Program-made: the position numbers and the translations under genes
In this document: in pieces, positions 9,275-19,578 of the stretch
Layout: every line of letters begins with the position of its first letter
How positions within the stretch are numbered: the first letter of the stretch is position 1
Notes under the pieces: generated by a model
The model's database searches: none
The model's input: the letters and a program-made list of their open reading frames with translations, nothing else
Told to the model about the DNA's origin: nothing
Assembly (NCBI GenBank): GCA_963210315.1
Contig: OY723313.1
Location: 186,001 to 250,000, forward strand
Length of the DNA stretch: 64,000 nucleotides
DNA from: Rhynchopus euleeides
Lineage: Eukaryota; Euglenozoa; Diplonemea; Diplonemida; Diplonemidae
Direction of reading: 5' to 3'

Positions 9275-10628
9275 AACCCCCCCCCCCTCCGAGCGCTGGG
9301 CCACCCTCACGACGACCGACAAGAATTAGTTCGAGGTCTGGGGGGGGGGGGGGGGGGGGGGATGGGAATGGGAGAGGGGGGTCGGGGTGCGGTGGGGCGG
9401 AAGCCCTCGTGACCCAAAGAAGAAAAAAGGGCTTTGGTGGTTTGCTTCGTGTGCACAAGCAGGGGGGGGTGAGGTGTGTGTGTTTTGCGGTGTGAAGTCG
9501 AGAAAGCGGGTGTGAGGTGCAAGAAAGGATAGGTGTGTCACTGCGCTTGTTCATGCACTGTTGATTCTGTGCCCTGCAAAGCGCTGACCCTTCCACACAC
9601 TCACGCTCAGCTATTTCGCGCCAGCAATAGAGACGAGCGGGGCTCTTCGCCAATCGGCAAATTTTCGGCAAAGCTCGGTGTTTGTATCACACAAAGAGTG
9701 AAAGGGGGTCTTTGCTGGTCGACATTCTTCGACAATCTTCGTCAGTTTTCAGCTAATTCAACAGGAAATGCACCAAAATGCACTGACGACCACCCCGTAG
9801 CGAAGATCCCCAAATGCACCAAAAACATGCCAGTTTCGGTGCCGTTGCGAAGACACCCTATGTGTGATTGCAGGGTATAGAGGCTCGGTGTCGTGTATGA
9901 GGAGCACAGGGCAGCCAAACACCTGACACGCCCCTCCCACATCGAAGTCTGTTGGGGAAAAAAACGGGAGGGGGAAACACGCCAGGCATGTTTGCAGGGC
10001 AGTGCAGGGCGAGGCCTGCTTCCTTTTCGGGCGCCTCAGGCAACACCCGCACACCCGGGGCACCGTTCCTGGCCAGACTCACTCGGGGCAGCTGCACCTG
10101 CGAAAGGCATGAATTTCACTCACTGCCCCCAACTGCCCTCACGCCAGAAAAAGGAATTGGAAAAACCACGACTATCAAACCAGAGTAACGGACTGGAACG
10201 AAACGGCTAGCACCCCTGGCGGGGTGGGTGTCGGGCTGTGTGTGAAAACAGACTCAAAACCATGGGGAGAGGGGAGTGCACGACAGAGAGAGATAGAGAT
10301 AGCAAGGTTGCTGTGTAGGTACAGCCTCCCTGCGTAGGGCCCCTCGCCCCTCGGCATGTGGTGTTGCCGTGGCGCAGTGGGGTGAACGGGGCCACCCCCC
10401 CGACACACGCACACGGAAATCCTTTTAGTTGAGTGCAGCGAGACGCACCGAGCGAACTCTGGTGCTGCCTCTCCGCTGTTCGACGCACCCCCATCCCAAC
10501 ACCCTGACACCCCCACAGCCCACACCTTCTCCTTTTCAGTTCCCCTCGCCGCAGGGGAACCGATCGCGGAGTTTCTTCCATGGCAGGGGGGGGTGGAGGG
10601 TGGGAGGGGGGCACGCGTTCGCAACAGC
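9275..10628. other. No gene recognised
   Basis: C and G homopolymer runs (9278-9287, 9340-9360) and mixed sequence without a convincing ORF or RNA gene. A short stretch at 9330-9345 (TAGTTCGAGG) is an inverted match to 6087-6100. Confidence 0.5.
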
Positions 10629-11658
10629 CTATGCACGGCCCTTTTTGGAGGCGGGTTGCTTTGCCGCCTGCTTTATGCGTTCTTGGTGGTTTTTGATGAA
10701 CGTCTCAACAGTCGGCCACCAGTCGATCATCTCGCCGGGCTCAATCTTGCCGCTCTTATCCACATCGATCTCCTCGAGGATGAGACGCACCTCCTGTGTG
10801 GAGATGGGCTGCTTGCACAGCCCTCTGAGCACCTCGTGCAGCTCTTTGGTGTCGAGCGAACCCGATTTGTCGGTGTCGTATTTATCAAACATCGCGCGGA
10901 TCCTTCCGCACTCCTCCGTGCTGACGCGCGTCCCCTTCCGCTTCAGCATCTGCAGCTCATTCCGCATCTGCTTGTCGTGTGCCAGCTTCTCAGACACGAG
11001 CTCCTGCAGCTGCCGGTTCTGCGCAAACTCCTCCACGCTGATGACACCGCTCTCGTCGTCGTCAGCAGCTCGCAATATCAGACTGCTGAGATCCGCTATC
11101 TCGTAGGGCTCCACGCCGTACTTCGGATACACCTGGGGGGGAGTGAGGGTCGAGAGTGAAAGCAAAATCAAGTCTCCCAGCGCCTTCTCCCAATGTCAGC
11201 CCTTTTTGAGGTCACCACACCTGGGGGGGGGGGGGGGGGGGGGGGCGGGAGGCGAAAGTGATCCCTCTCAGATGGGGGGTGCCACCTGAAGGGTGTGTTC
11301 ATACCTGGAGCATCATGTCTTGCAGCTCTTTGATGCTGACGACGCCGTCCTGGTTGGCATCAAGTTCTTTGAAACCCTCACGGACCTGCGGGCAGTGGGA
11401 GCGATGGGTTCGGATGGTTCAGGGGGTGGAAGAATCACACTTCAAAATAAGCCTTGGAGTTGCGTTCTTTGTTTGTACGAACGGTGCCTGCTAGTTCAGG
11501 TGTGCAGATACCGAACGCTGCTACGAGTCTTTTTAGTTGGAAAAACACGTTGTTCTGACAAAAAATAAAATCAGGGGCAGCAAAGACGCGATGCCCGCAG
11601 GCCTGAGGGGGGCATGCCGCCATACCTCCTTCGGCAGCTGGGATGCCATGGACCCCAT
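10629..11658 (-). CDS. Four-EF-hand calcium-binding protein (3 exons)
   Basis: Exons 11658-11626, 11385-11305 and 11132-10629 join in frame across two GT-AG introns (GTATGG...CCGCAG and GTATGA...CCCCAG) to give 205 residues. Four canonical EF-hand loops are visible at residues 20-31 (DANQDGVVSIKE), 62-73, 124-135 (DTDKSGSLDTKE) and 161-172 (DVDKSGKIEPGE), all with acidic positions 1 and 12 and Gly at 6. A charged helix of about 40 residues separates the two pairs, longer than in calmodulin (148 residues). The tail is Lys-rich (KKGRA). The start is set by the first ATG giving MGSMAS, which fits the N-myristoylation pattern MGxxxS, so a membrane-attached calcium sensor is plausible (inference). 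Both introns sit at phase 0 between AG and GT. Confidence 0.85.
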
Positions 11659-12298
11659 TGTGCCCCAGAGCCTGGCACAGGACGGCTCACGCCTCCCGCC
11701 TCTCCCCTGTGGCAATCAAACAACAGGGCGCAGCCCTGCCTGTAGGTCCGGTGTAACTGTGTGCCCTCAGCCTGCTGGAGCACCTGCAGAGGGCGTGTGT
11801 GGGCTACACTGGTGCAGTGGAGGTCCATCAAGGGCAGGAGGAGGCGTGGGGCGGGGGGGTCGCTGTTGCAGGCAAGGCTATTGAGAAGCTATAAGCAGCC
11901 ATCTAGACGGTTTTGAGAAGCGAAAAGCTATAAAAGAAACCAACTGCGTTTGCTGTTCGCGCCTGGCTCATGCTCAGGGGGCAGCAAACGCATGCGCCAG
12001 CACAGGTGCCGGGCTAAGGTTGAGACATCAACAACGACAACAACAACTAAACAAACAGCACCGACAGAAGGTGCAGGGTTGGCCCGTTTCCGAAGAGCCA
12101 AGATGCAATAACGATTGTTCACAAGTCACACGATGAAGCCGGACAGCAGGGTTCGGCGTTGGGAAACAGAAGCAGAAACAAATTCAACAGCAATAAAGAT
12201 GCGCGCGGCTCGCTTCGCTGCACATGGGGCGTGTCAGGTGGTGCCGCTGTGGGCACGCACCCCCGCCACCGTCAGCAGCAGCCGCACAGGCCTCCTCC
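11659..12298. other. Intergenic, no gene recognised
   Basis: Between the EF-hand gene start and the protease stop. No ORF with protein-like composition. It probably holds the EF-hand 5' flank and protease 3' UTR. Confidence 0.5.
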
Positions 12299-14591
12299 TC
12301 AGACCACAGGCGCGCACGGGGACCCGGTGATGCCGCACTCGTTGTTGCCGTAGCCCACACGGATGTACCCAGACTCACCCCAGCTCGGGCCCCACGAGTT
12401 CTTCACAATCCAGTAGTCCTCGCCGTACCCGACGATCAGCACACCGTGGTCCAGCTGGCACCCGGAGTACCCGCAGCAGTCCGTCAGGATGCCGCCCGTG
12501 TACGTCTGCCACTTGGTGGCGTCCACAGCGATGGGCAGGGGGCCGCTCGTCGACACGAACGCCTTCATCTGCTCCTCCGAGTGCGTGATGTCCTTGTAGC
12601 TCGAGATGGTGGCGCCCACCGTCATCGACGACACGTCCTGGCAGCTGTAGCGCGTGCCCTGTCCAGACGCGTAGGGGTAGGACTCCTCCATCACAATCTG
12701 CCCGTTGTGGTTGTCCAGCAGCCACTTGAAGGCATTGTCCATCAGACCGCCGTTGCAGCCGTTGTCCACCATGTCGCACGACACCAGCTCCTGCTCCGAC
12801 ACCGACGTCAGCGTGTTGCCTGCAATGGCCCACGCCCCCTCAATGCCACCGGTCGAAGAAAACGACCAACAACGTTGTAGAGTCGTATTTATGACCACAT
12901 CAAAAGTGGTGTAGCCAACGGTGGGCGGCCGTCCCAGATAAAGACTGGAGAAAATGAACGACCTCCTCACCCAGAAAGATGCGAGGGGGAGAGGACAAAC
13001 AAAAACAAAAGGGCACCGCTCCACACACTGAGCCAACGCACACAGGCCTGGTGAAGCCCCAAGGGCACTTCCCCCAGATCGTCCCTCCCCAGCTTACCCA
13101 ACCACGTTTCATCACAATACAGGCATTCCACACTGCGGCCGGAATAGAGGCCGAAGGATTGCGTCCAGAATCACTTGTAAGGCATGTACACCAGAGAACC
13201 CGCTCGGGTGCAGGCCCCGTCTGCATCACGCTGCCCAAAACAGGGAGAGGGAGGGGATGATAACAACAAAAACCAATCTGAGATGGGCTCCTTCTCCGAC
13301 ATCTCGCCCGCAACAAGTCTCCTGCAAAGGAGACGCGCCTTCGACACCGTCTGTGCGTCCGCCCCTACGCCATGCACGCAGGTCGCACGCCGCGGCCAAC
13401 TGCCGCCCCTCCGTTCACGACCTCCCAACGAGGGAGGTACGCCACGCACCGACACCCCGTACGCCCCTACGCCCGACGCGTAAGTCGCACGTCGCGACCA
13501 CCTGCCGCCCGATACCTCCGTCAAGAGCCTCCCGACAAGGGAGACACGCCACGCACCGTCACCCCGTACGCCCCTACGCCTGGCGCGCAGGTCGCACGTC
13601 GCGGCCAACTGCCGCCCGACCTGCATCCTGCCCCCCGACCAGGGGAGCCACCTGTACGTACGCCCCTACGCCCAACGCGCAGGTCGTACGTCGCGGCCAA
13701 CTGCCGCCCCTCCGTTCAGAACCTCCCAACGAGGGAGGTACGCCACGCACCGTCACCCCGTACGCCCCTACGCCCGACACGTAAGTCGCACGTCGCGGCC
13801 AACTGCCGCCCGATACCTCCGTCCACAGCCTCCCGACAGGGGAGGCACGCCACGCCCCGACACCCCGTACGCCCCTACGCCCATCGCGTAGGTCGCACGT
13901 CGCGGCCAACTGCCGCCAACCCCTACGTACTTCCTTCGTCGCTCACCTTTAGCCGGAAACCACAAGGTTATCCGTTGCCCGGGGAACACCGCGTGGAGGC
14001 GGTGAGTCACTTGTCCCCCAAGAAAACGACCAACAACTTCCGCATTGCCCCTGGTTCTTAACGTGCGAAACTGTTTTGGAGGGTGGTGTTGGTGTGGGCT
14101 GTCTGCAGACGCAAGGGGGGCCAACACAGGACACAGGGAGGATGTTCTATGGGGTTCACAATCAGGTGCAGACAGCCTCCCTGCACTCCCACCCACTTGC
14201 ACCCTAACATACCAGCACCCTTCACACGCCAGTCCACAGACCCGGCAGCCGCCTTCACCTCCTCGGCAGAGAACATCGGGGGCGGGCTCGCCTTCTGCGG
14301 CACCTGCAGGCTGTGGAACGCCTTGAACTCCTCCGCCGACAGGTCGGAGAACACGTTCGACCCGAAGCGCGCACCCTTCGTCTGCTCCTTCTCAAAACGC
14401 GCCGCCTTCAGCATGTTCGACGTGAACACCCCGTAGCGGTGCTCCTCCTCTGCCTGGCTGGTGTACCGCTTCCCGTGGTCGTTCTTGAAGGCACGCCACA
14501 GCAGCTTCGAGTTCGCACGCACATACTCCTGGCTGTAGCCGTGCGCCTGCACCGCCATCAGGGCGCACACGAGAAGGGCTGCCGTGCGCAT
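12299..14591 (-). CDS. Papain-family cysteine protease, split by an exonic insertion
   Basis: Exon 1 (14591-14213) encodes a signal peptide (residues 1-17, MRTAALLVCALMAVQA), an I29-type inhibitor prodomain (FKNDHGKRY ... FGSNVFSDLSAEEF) and the mature start VDWR. A 142-bp GT-AG intron (14212-14071) follows. Exon 2 begins at 14070 with VKNQGQCGSC but is interrupted at the catalytic cysteine. Coding resumes at 12873 and runs to the stop at 12299. Ignoring the 1164 bp between the repeated 18-mers gives 328 residues in one frame, normal for cathepsin L-like enzymes. It has the oxyanion Gln133, Cys139, His280 (LDHGVLIVGYG) and Asn296 (KNSWG). It would be a secreted or lysosomal endopeptidase. Whether the gene is functional depends on whether the insert is removed. 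A 166-bp module shared with the DUF4116 gene lies 202 bp upstream. Confidence 0.85.
12856..14037. mobile_element. Insertion in protease exon, flanked by 18-bp direct repeats
   Basis: The exact 18-mer AAGAAAACGACCAACAAC occurs at 12856-12873 and 14020-14037. On the minus strand both copies encode the catalytic Cys-Trp-Ser-Phe-Ser. The 1146 bp between them has no long gene. It holds the higher-order tandem repeat at 13361-13930 and a purine-rich stretch near 13000. In gene orientation it begins GGGGACAAG and ends CTCTACAAC. There are no clear terminal inverted repeats, and canonical GT-AG splicing that would restore the frame was not found. A retroposon with a long target-site duplication is one reading. 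Confidence 0.8.
13361..13930. repeat. Higher-order tandem repeat (102/107/92-bp units)
   Basis: The motif GCCCCTACGC starts at 13361, 13463, 13570, 13662, 13764 and 13871. Spacings 102, 107, 92, 102, 107 show that three unit types A-B-C form a 301-bp supra-unit, repeated nearly twice. A units share CCTCCCAACGAGGGAGG, B units share CCTCCCGACA(A/G)GGGAG, both small palindromes. It lies wholly inside the protease-exon insertion. Confidence 0.85.
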
Positions 14592-14792
14592 TGTGTTGCT
14601 TTGGGTGGGGGTGGGGCTCTGGCGGTGCGGTGGTGTCGGGTGGTGTTGGATGGTGAGCGGGTGCAGGGTGCAGGGGGGGGCGTGCCACGTGTCGTAGGAG
14701 CAAGGGGAGGAGCAGTGCAGAACGCGGGGAGGAAACTAAGGCTGCTCTCTGGGGAGGTGGAGGGGGCAGGGTGGTGCAGGGCATTCGGTGAG

Positions 14793-14958
14793 GAGCATTC
14801 GCCAGACGGGGGGCCCTCCCTCCGGCAGTCACGCGTTGTATTTCATGGCGCTGCAGGCTAGCCAGCACCCTGCCCCCCAGATGGCCACAGCAGATTCAGG
14901 CATCCTGAAGGATCAAGCAGAAGCAACGGGCTGTGGAATGGAAGCATTGCCTTTGGCA
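14793..14958. repeat. 166-bp dispersed module, copy 1 (upstream of protease)
   Basis: Equal in length to 18966-19131 with three mismatches. It begins GAGCATTCGCCAGACG and ends GCATTGCCTTTGGCA, and ends 202 bp upstream of the protease ATG on its 5' side. Either a short mobile repeat or a shared regulatory module. Confidence 0.85.
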
Positions 14959-15784
14959 TCGACGGCCACCAGACGGGGGAGAGTGGACTTTCGCAGAAGT
15001 CAGCTGGTCGGCTTGTGATGCTGGAAGCAAAAAAAGGAGCCCCGGCGTGCGTCATGTGTTTGTTTGTGCAATCGGGGTGTTAATCTGCTGAAGGTGAATG
15101 GACTGACACCTACCACCCCCCGTGTATATGTCACCCCCCCCCCCCCCAGGTGCTAAAATCGGGAGGGGGGTGACATGAACACACCTTTTAGGGGGTGACA
15201 TAAACACGGGGGGTGGTAGGTGAGTGTATGTCACCCCCCGCCAGGGAAGCCTGGGGGTGACATAAACACACCCCTTTTGGGGTGTGACATATACACGGGG
15301 GGTGGTTTTGTTGGAACGCAGACCCCACTCTTTGTGTACACCACTCCCCGGTCTGATGAAGTGGTGTGAGTGGGGACGCACGATCCAGCTAAAGGCACAG
15401 AAAGTTTCCCCAGTTGGCTACGCCGAACTAACAATAAGAAAATCAAACGATGTAGAGAGAAACACGCCCACCTTGCTGACACAGCTCCTTTTTAGGCCTA
15501 ACACACTTCTCGCCCGCGCGGGTGATTTGCGCGTTCTACCAAAAAAAAAGGGTGAGTTGCAACAGTTTCGGCACATGTCGCATGGGTCAACACGGGTAAA
15601 TGGGGGGAGATTGTCACACCCGGGGCCTCTGAGGCTGTGCCCAGACTACGGCACACACGGGCAGGCACTGCGCATATCCCCCGAGAGTTCTGAGACTGGC
15701 GTGTCGCTGGACGGGGCAACAACACTGAAGGCTCCTCCTTGCCTACCCCTGGACCAGCATTGCGTGGCACCAACAAAGTGGGCT
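14959..15784. other. Intergenic with an inverted minisatellite
   Basis: Apart from the repeats at 15108-15306 nothing gene-like is seen. The downstream part probably contains the 3' UTR of the DUF4116 gene. Confidence 0.5.
15108..15306. repeat. Direct and inverted GTGACATAAACAC repeats
   Basis: The phrase GGGGGTGACATAAACAC(A/G) occurs four times between 15170 and 15300 with small changes. The complement ACCACCCCCCGTGTATATGTCACC starts the block at 15112, so the ends form an inverted pair of about 26 bp. Confidence 0.7.
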
Positions 15785-18762
15785 TCACTTCTGATGGTGC
15801 TGCTCAGGGAAGGCGGCAGCAATGACGTCCGTGTCGCGCCGCAGTGGGGCAGACGCGTAGATGAAGGCGTCTGGGCAGGCACGCACAGCTGCCAGTACCA
15901 CCTCCTTGTCGCAGCACAGCGCCGTGGGGGCATACTGCAGGGGCCATCCCTCCCCGCGCACAGCCGCCAGCACCACCTCGCGTTTGTTCCGCAGTGTGTT
16001 GTCGGCGTAGCACAGCGCGGAGCCGCGACTCTTGACGGCTGCGAGAACCACCTCCTCGTCACCACAGAAGACAGGATCGGCGAACTGCAGTGCACCGCCG
16101 CTGGCACGAGCTGCTCGAAGCACAACCGACCTGTCGCTTCGCAGTGACGGGTCAGCGTACTGCAGCGCCCTCCCGTCCTGCAACACGGCCGCCAGTTGAA
16201 GCTCTTTGTCATGGCACAGCGAAGCACTGGCGTAGCCAAGAGCGGTCCCGCATTTGCTTACGGCTGCAAGCATGAAGTCTCTGTTGCTGAGGAACGAAGG
16301 ATCGGCATGTCGAAGAGCAACCCCATCAGTGTGTGTAGCTGCGAGTACTATTATGTTTTGTTTTGAGACTGACTCATCCAGAGGATCCAGGGAGCCCGGC
16401 GCAATTGCCAGACCCCCCAGACGGCCAGAAGACGCCGGTCTTCGCCGGGGCGGACCCAGCTAAAAGCAAACAGCAAGAACAGCAATAAAAAGGGAGAGCG
16501 TGCTCCTATCTCTGTGGGCTGGCGGGAAAAGGCTAAAAGGTAGAAAGGAAGGAAGCAATGTGCAACAAAATACGATTAATGCACTCGTTTGTTTCCACCG
16601 CGCCGGTCGCATAAAGCTGCGGTCGGATGAACGATTGCGCGGTTCAACTCCAACCCAGTGGGCGTAAAAAGGAGAAGGCGTAGCAACGGCTGGTTGAACA
16701 GGCCAACGGACACTCACCACCACAGTGATTGCAGAGGCGTTCCTGGTCGCGGTCGGCTTGCCGACAACAGGTACGGACAGAAGATCGTGTTAAAAAGAAC
16801 TAAAAGTAGAGAGGCGAAAGGAAGACAAAGCCGGGGGAGCCACGTGTGCGTTAAACTTGTCCCACGTGCGCGTGTGCGGTAAACTTGTCCCACGCGCCCC
16901 GGTGAAAAACACGTAACACGGTTGCCGCCCACAGTTACTTCTGGCCACGCGGCGCGCTTCATTAAGCGCCGTGTGCAGCCTGGCTGGTCTTAGCGGCCTA
17001 AGCGAAACACCGGTTCTCCAGAGGGATACGTCCGGCCCCCGACCACGCAATGCGCTACTGCGCTACCTTAAGCAAAGCGTGCGACATATGTGACGCATCA
17101 TTACCTCAACGGTCTGTTCGCAAAGGCCCCCAGGGTTCACCACGTGGAGGTGCCAGCCGTAGTCGCCAGGTCCGCTACCCTGACGACCCATCACCCCTGT
17201 GTAGCTGCGAGTACTACCTCCTCGTCGTTGCGGAACATCACGTCAGCATATTCAAGTGCATACTGCCACGACTTCGCAGCAGCAAGAACGATATCACGAT
17301 CCTGACGCAGGTTAGCTGAAGCATGCATCAACGCATCACCACCCTTCTGCACGGCTCTGAGGACCAGATCTCTGTTGCTGCGGATCGACTTATCACAGTA
17401 CTCCAAGGCACTGGGATCCTGTGTCACCGCAGCAAGCTGCACCTCCCTGTCGCTGGACACAGAGGGGTCAGCGTACTCCAGGGCACGTCCCTCCAGCTTG
17501 ACACACCGCAGCACGAAGTCTCTGTTGCTGCGAAGCGAGATGTCTGCTGCATTGAGCACCTCGGGGCAGCGCCGCACACCTGCCAACACCACCTCCTCGT
17601 CCTGCTTCAGGTGAGGGGGTGCACAGCTCAGTGCATCGCACTGGCCCCATGTTGCTCTGCTGTGCATCGCAGCGAGCACCACCTCCCTGTCGGCCTGCAG
17701 GGAAGGATCGGCGTATTCCAGCGCAGGGGGACAGGTCTCGACTGCTGCAAGGATCAACTCTCGGTCCTGGTGGAGCGGCACACCTGAGCCTCCCGCCACC
17801 GGAGGGGGGACACACCCCAACGCATCACCGGACCACAGCACGGCCTCGCGTTGAAACTCTGTGTCGTTGCGCAGTGCGAGAGATGCCTTGTGGAAGGTGT
17901 AGCCACATTGGCGCACGGCAGTCAGCATCACGTCCCTGTTGTCGCACAGGGATTCCGAAGCAGCAACATCGTAACCCAGCCGGAGGGCGCGGAGAACAAG
18001 CTCCTTGTCGTTGCGCAGTGCAGCACTTGCGTGCCTGAGACCACCACCCGCCGCCATGGCCACCTGCCTGTCGTTGCGGAGGGACTCAGAGGCGGACTCG
18101 AGTGACACACCGGAGTATTGGACTGCCGCCAGGACCACCTCCCTGTCGGCCAGCAGCGCTGCACCCACAGGAGGGGGGATGCCAAGGTGCCGCTGCACGT
18201 AAGTGAGGACGAAGGGTTTGCTGCTGAACAGTGCAGGTGATGCAAACTCGACCGATGAAGACGCCAGCACAATGTCTGCGTCCCCACGCAAGTCTTCGGA
18301 AGCGTACTGAAGTGCGTCACCGCGCATGCGCACCGCTGTGGCGACGATGTGTCTGTCACTGCGGTACGACTCGAGGTGCTCCAAAGCCCTGCCGTCACAC
18401 CGCACCACCGCAAGCGCCACATCGCGCAGACCCCGTGCCCAGGCAGGTATGGCAGTCATGTCGACATGAGACCCAGAACGGCTGGCACTAAACTGCTTCT
18501 GGAGCAGGTCAGCGAAGCGTGCGCCCGACAGTGCAACGTCGATACAGCACCCCTGTGACACACCTGCGGCACCGCACAGAGGCGTGCTGTCGTCGAGCAC
18601 CTCCCCATCCACCGAGAGCTCCACGTCCTCGGGAAGTGCGTCAGCAGGCGAACCGAGCGCCACGTCGAATGCGGTTGCCTTCAGATGAGCCGGCGTGTCG
18701 CCCTCCCCGATGTGCACCGCCTGCTGCTCCCCACACAGCTTGTCCTTCAGGAAGACCTCCAT
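15785..18762 (-). CDS. DUF4116-type repeat protein, split by an exonic insertion
   Basis: Coding runs from ATG 18762 to 17198 and, after an 866-bp interruption, from 16331 to the stop at 15785. Skipping the interruption gives 703 residues in one frame. Residues about 1-80 look like a ubiquitin-like beta-grasp domain (LSVDGEVLDDSTPL). The rest is about 22 repeats of 24-25 residues with the pattern DREVVLAAV...ALEYADPSLRN. That pattern is characteristic of DUF4116, a family expanded in algae and other protists and in giant viruses, with no settled function. Helical repeats suggest a protein-binding scaffold (inference). The interruption falls in VVLAAT of a repeat about two-thirds along the protein. 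Read as is, the first part ends 7 bp after the repeat at a stop (17191), leaving 523 residues. Confidence 0.85.
16332..17216. mobile_element. Insertion in DUF4116 exon, flanked by 19-bp direct repeats
   Basis: The exact 19-mer TGTGTAGCTGCGAGTACTA occurs at 16332-16350 and 17198-17216. Removing one copy plus the 847 bp between restores ...DEEVVLAATHTDGVALRH.... In gene orientation the insert begins GGGGTGATGG and ends in an A-rich tail (AAAACAAAACATAA), as a retroposon might. It contains a 28-bp tandem duplication at 16843-16898 and no gene. No terminal inverted repeats. Confidence 0.75.
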
Positions 18763-19578
18763 ACGCCGAATGTGTTTGCGTCGCGTGGGGGCTCAGTCCC
18801 GCAGCCTGGAGATGGCTCGCAGAAGCAAACCTCGCTCTGGTTTCCCTGATGAACGGTCGGTGTGATTGTGCGCACAGCCATAACAACAAGGCAAGGGGGA
18901 GGCCGGGATAGTCACCCAAATCACTGCCAACTACCTGCTTCACTCAGGACGGGGACGGGTGTTCGGAGCATTCGCCAGACGGGGGGCCCTCCCTCCGGCA
19001 GTCACGCGTTGTATTTCATAGCGCTGCAGGCTAGCCAGTATCCTGCCCCCCAGATGGCCACAGCAGATTCAGGCATCCTGAAGGATCAAGCAGAAGCAAC
19101 GGGCTGTGGAATGGAAGCATTGCCTTTGGCAGCGACCAGACTGGTGTGAGACAGACAGATTCCTCTCTCCTGGGCCAGCATGCGGAAGCACGCGGCAAGT
19201 TCGGAGGGGGTGGATAGCACTGTCGAGAAGAGCAAGAAGGTGCCGAGTCTACCCCAACTCCACCCCACTCCACTCCACGGGGGGAGGGGGTCACTCCGCA
19301 CGGGGTGAGGAAACACGACGGTGCTACACGGTGGGCACACACATCCCATGGTAAGCACATCACACACACGTAAATATTTTTTTCTATTCGTGTAGACACA
19401 CACCGAGCACTTGCTCTTGATGTGATCTCCACTGGCACACACACACACACACACAGGTTAAGCCCTTTGTTTAGTGCAGGTCGCACCGTTGATTCCCCCT
19501 CGGCACACTGCCTCACACACCAGAGCATGCCCCCCTCTATGGAAGCTATGCCCGCCACTGCCCAGACACCCACACACC
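18763..19578. other. Intergenic, upstream region of the DUF4116 gene
   Basis: Contains the 166-bp module (18966-19131) and a CA microsatellite at about 19435-19456. The right part should include the 3' UTR of the large coiled-coil gene. No further gene seen. Confidence 0.5.
18966..19131. repeat. 166-bp dispersed module, copy 2 (upstream of DUF4116 gene)
   Basis: Same orientation and length as 14793-14958, three substitutions. It lies 204 bp upstream of the ATG at 18762, almost the same distance as copy 1 from the protease ATG. Confidence 0.85.

Noticed and set aside
12875-13036. Alternative upstream exon of the protease (open frame ending at about 12970 with a CTCCAG acceptor)
   Set aside because: It would replace the oxyanion Gln and the QCGSC segment needed for catalysis, so it does not make a working enzyme; the 18-bp repeat explains the open frame.
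13184-14061. Plus-strand Arg/Pro-rich frames over the tandem repeat
   Set aside because: Product of a GC-rich repeat whose period shifts frame (107 and 92 are not multiples of three); no start context or homology.
16600-16690. tRNA gene or tRNA-derived SINE inside the DUF4116 insert, from a B-box-like GGTTCAACTCC at 16641
   Set aside because: The flanking bases do not form a T-arm stem and I cannot find an A box or cloverleaf; left as chance.
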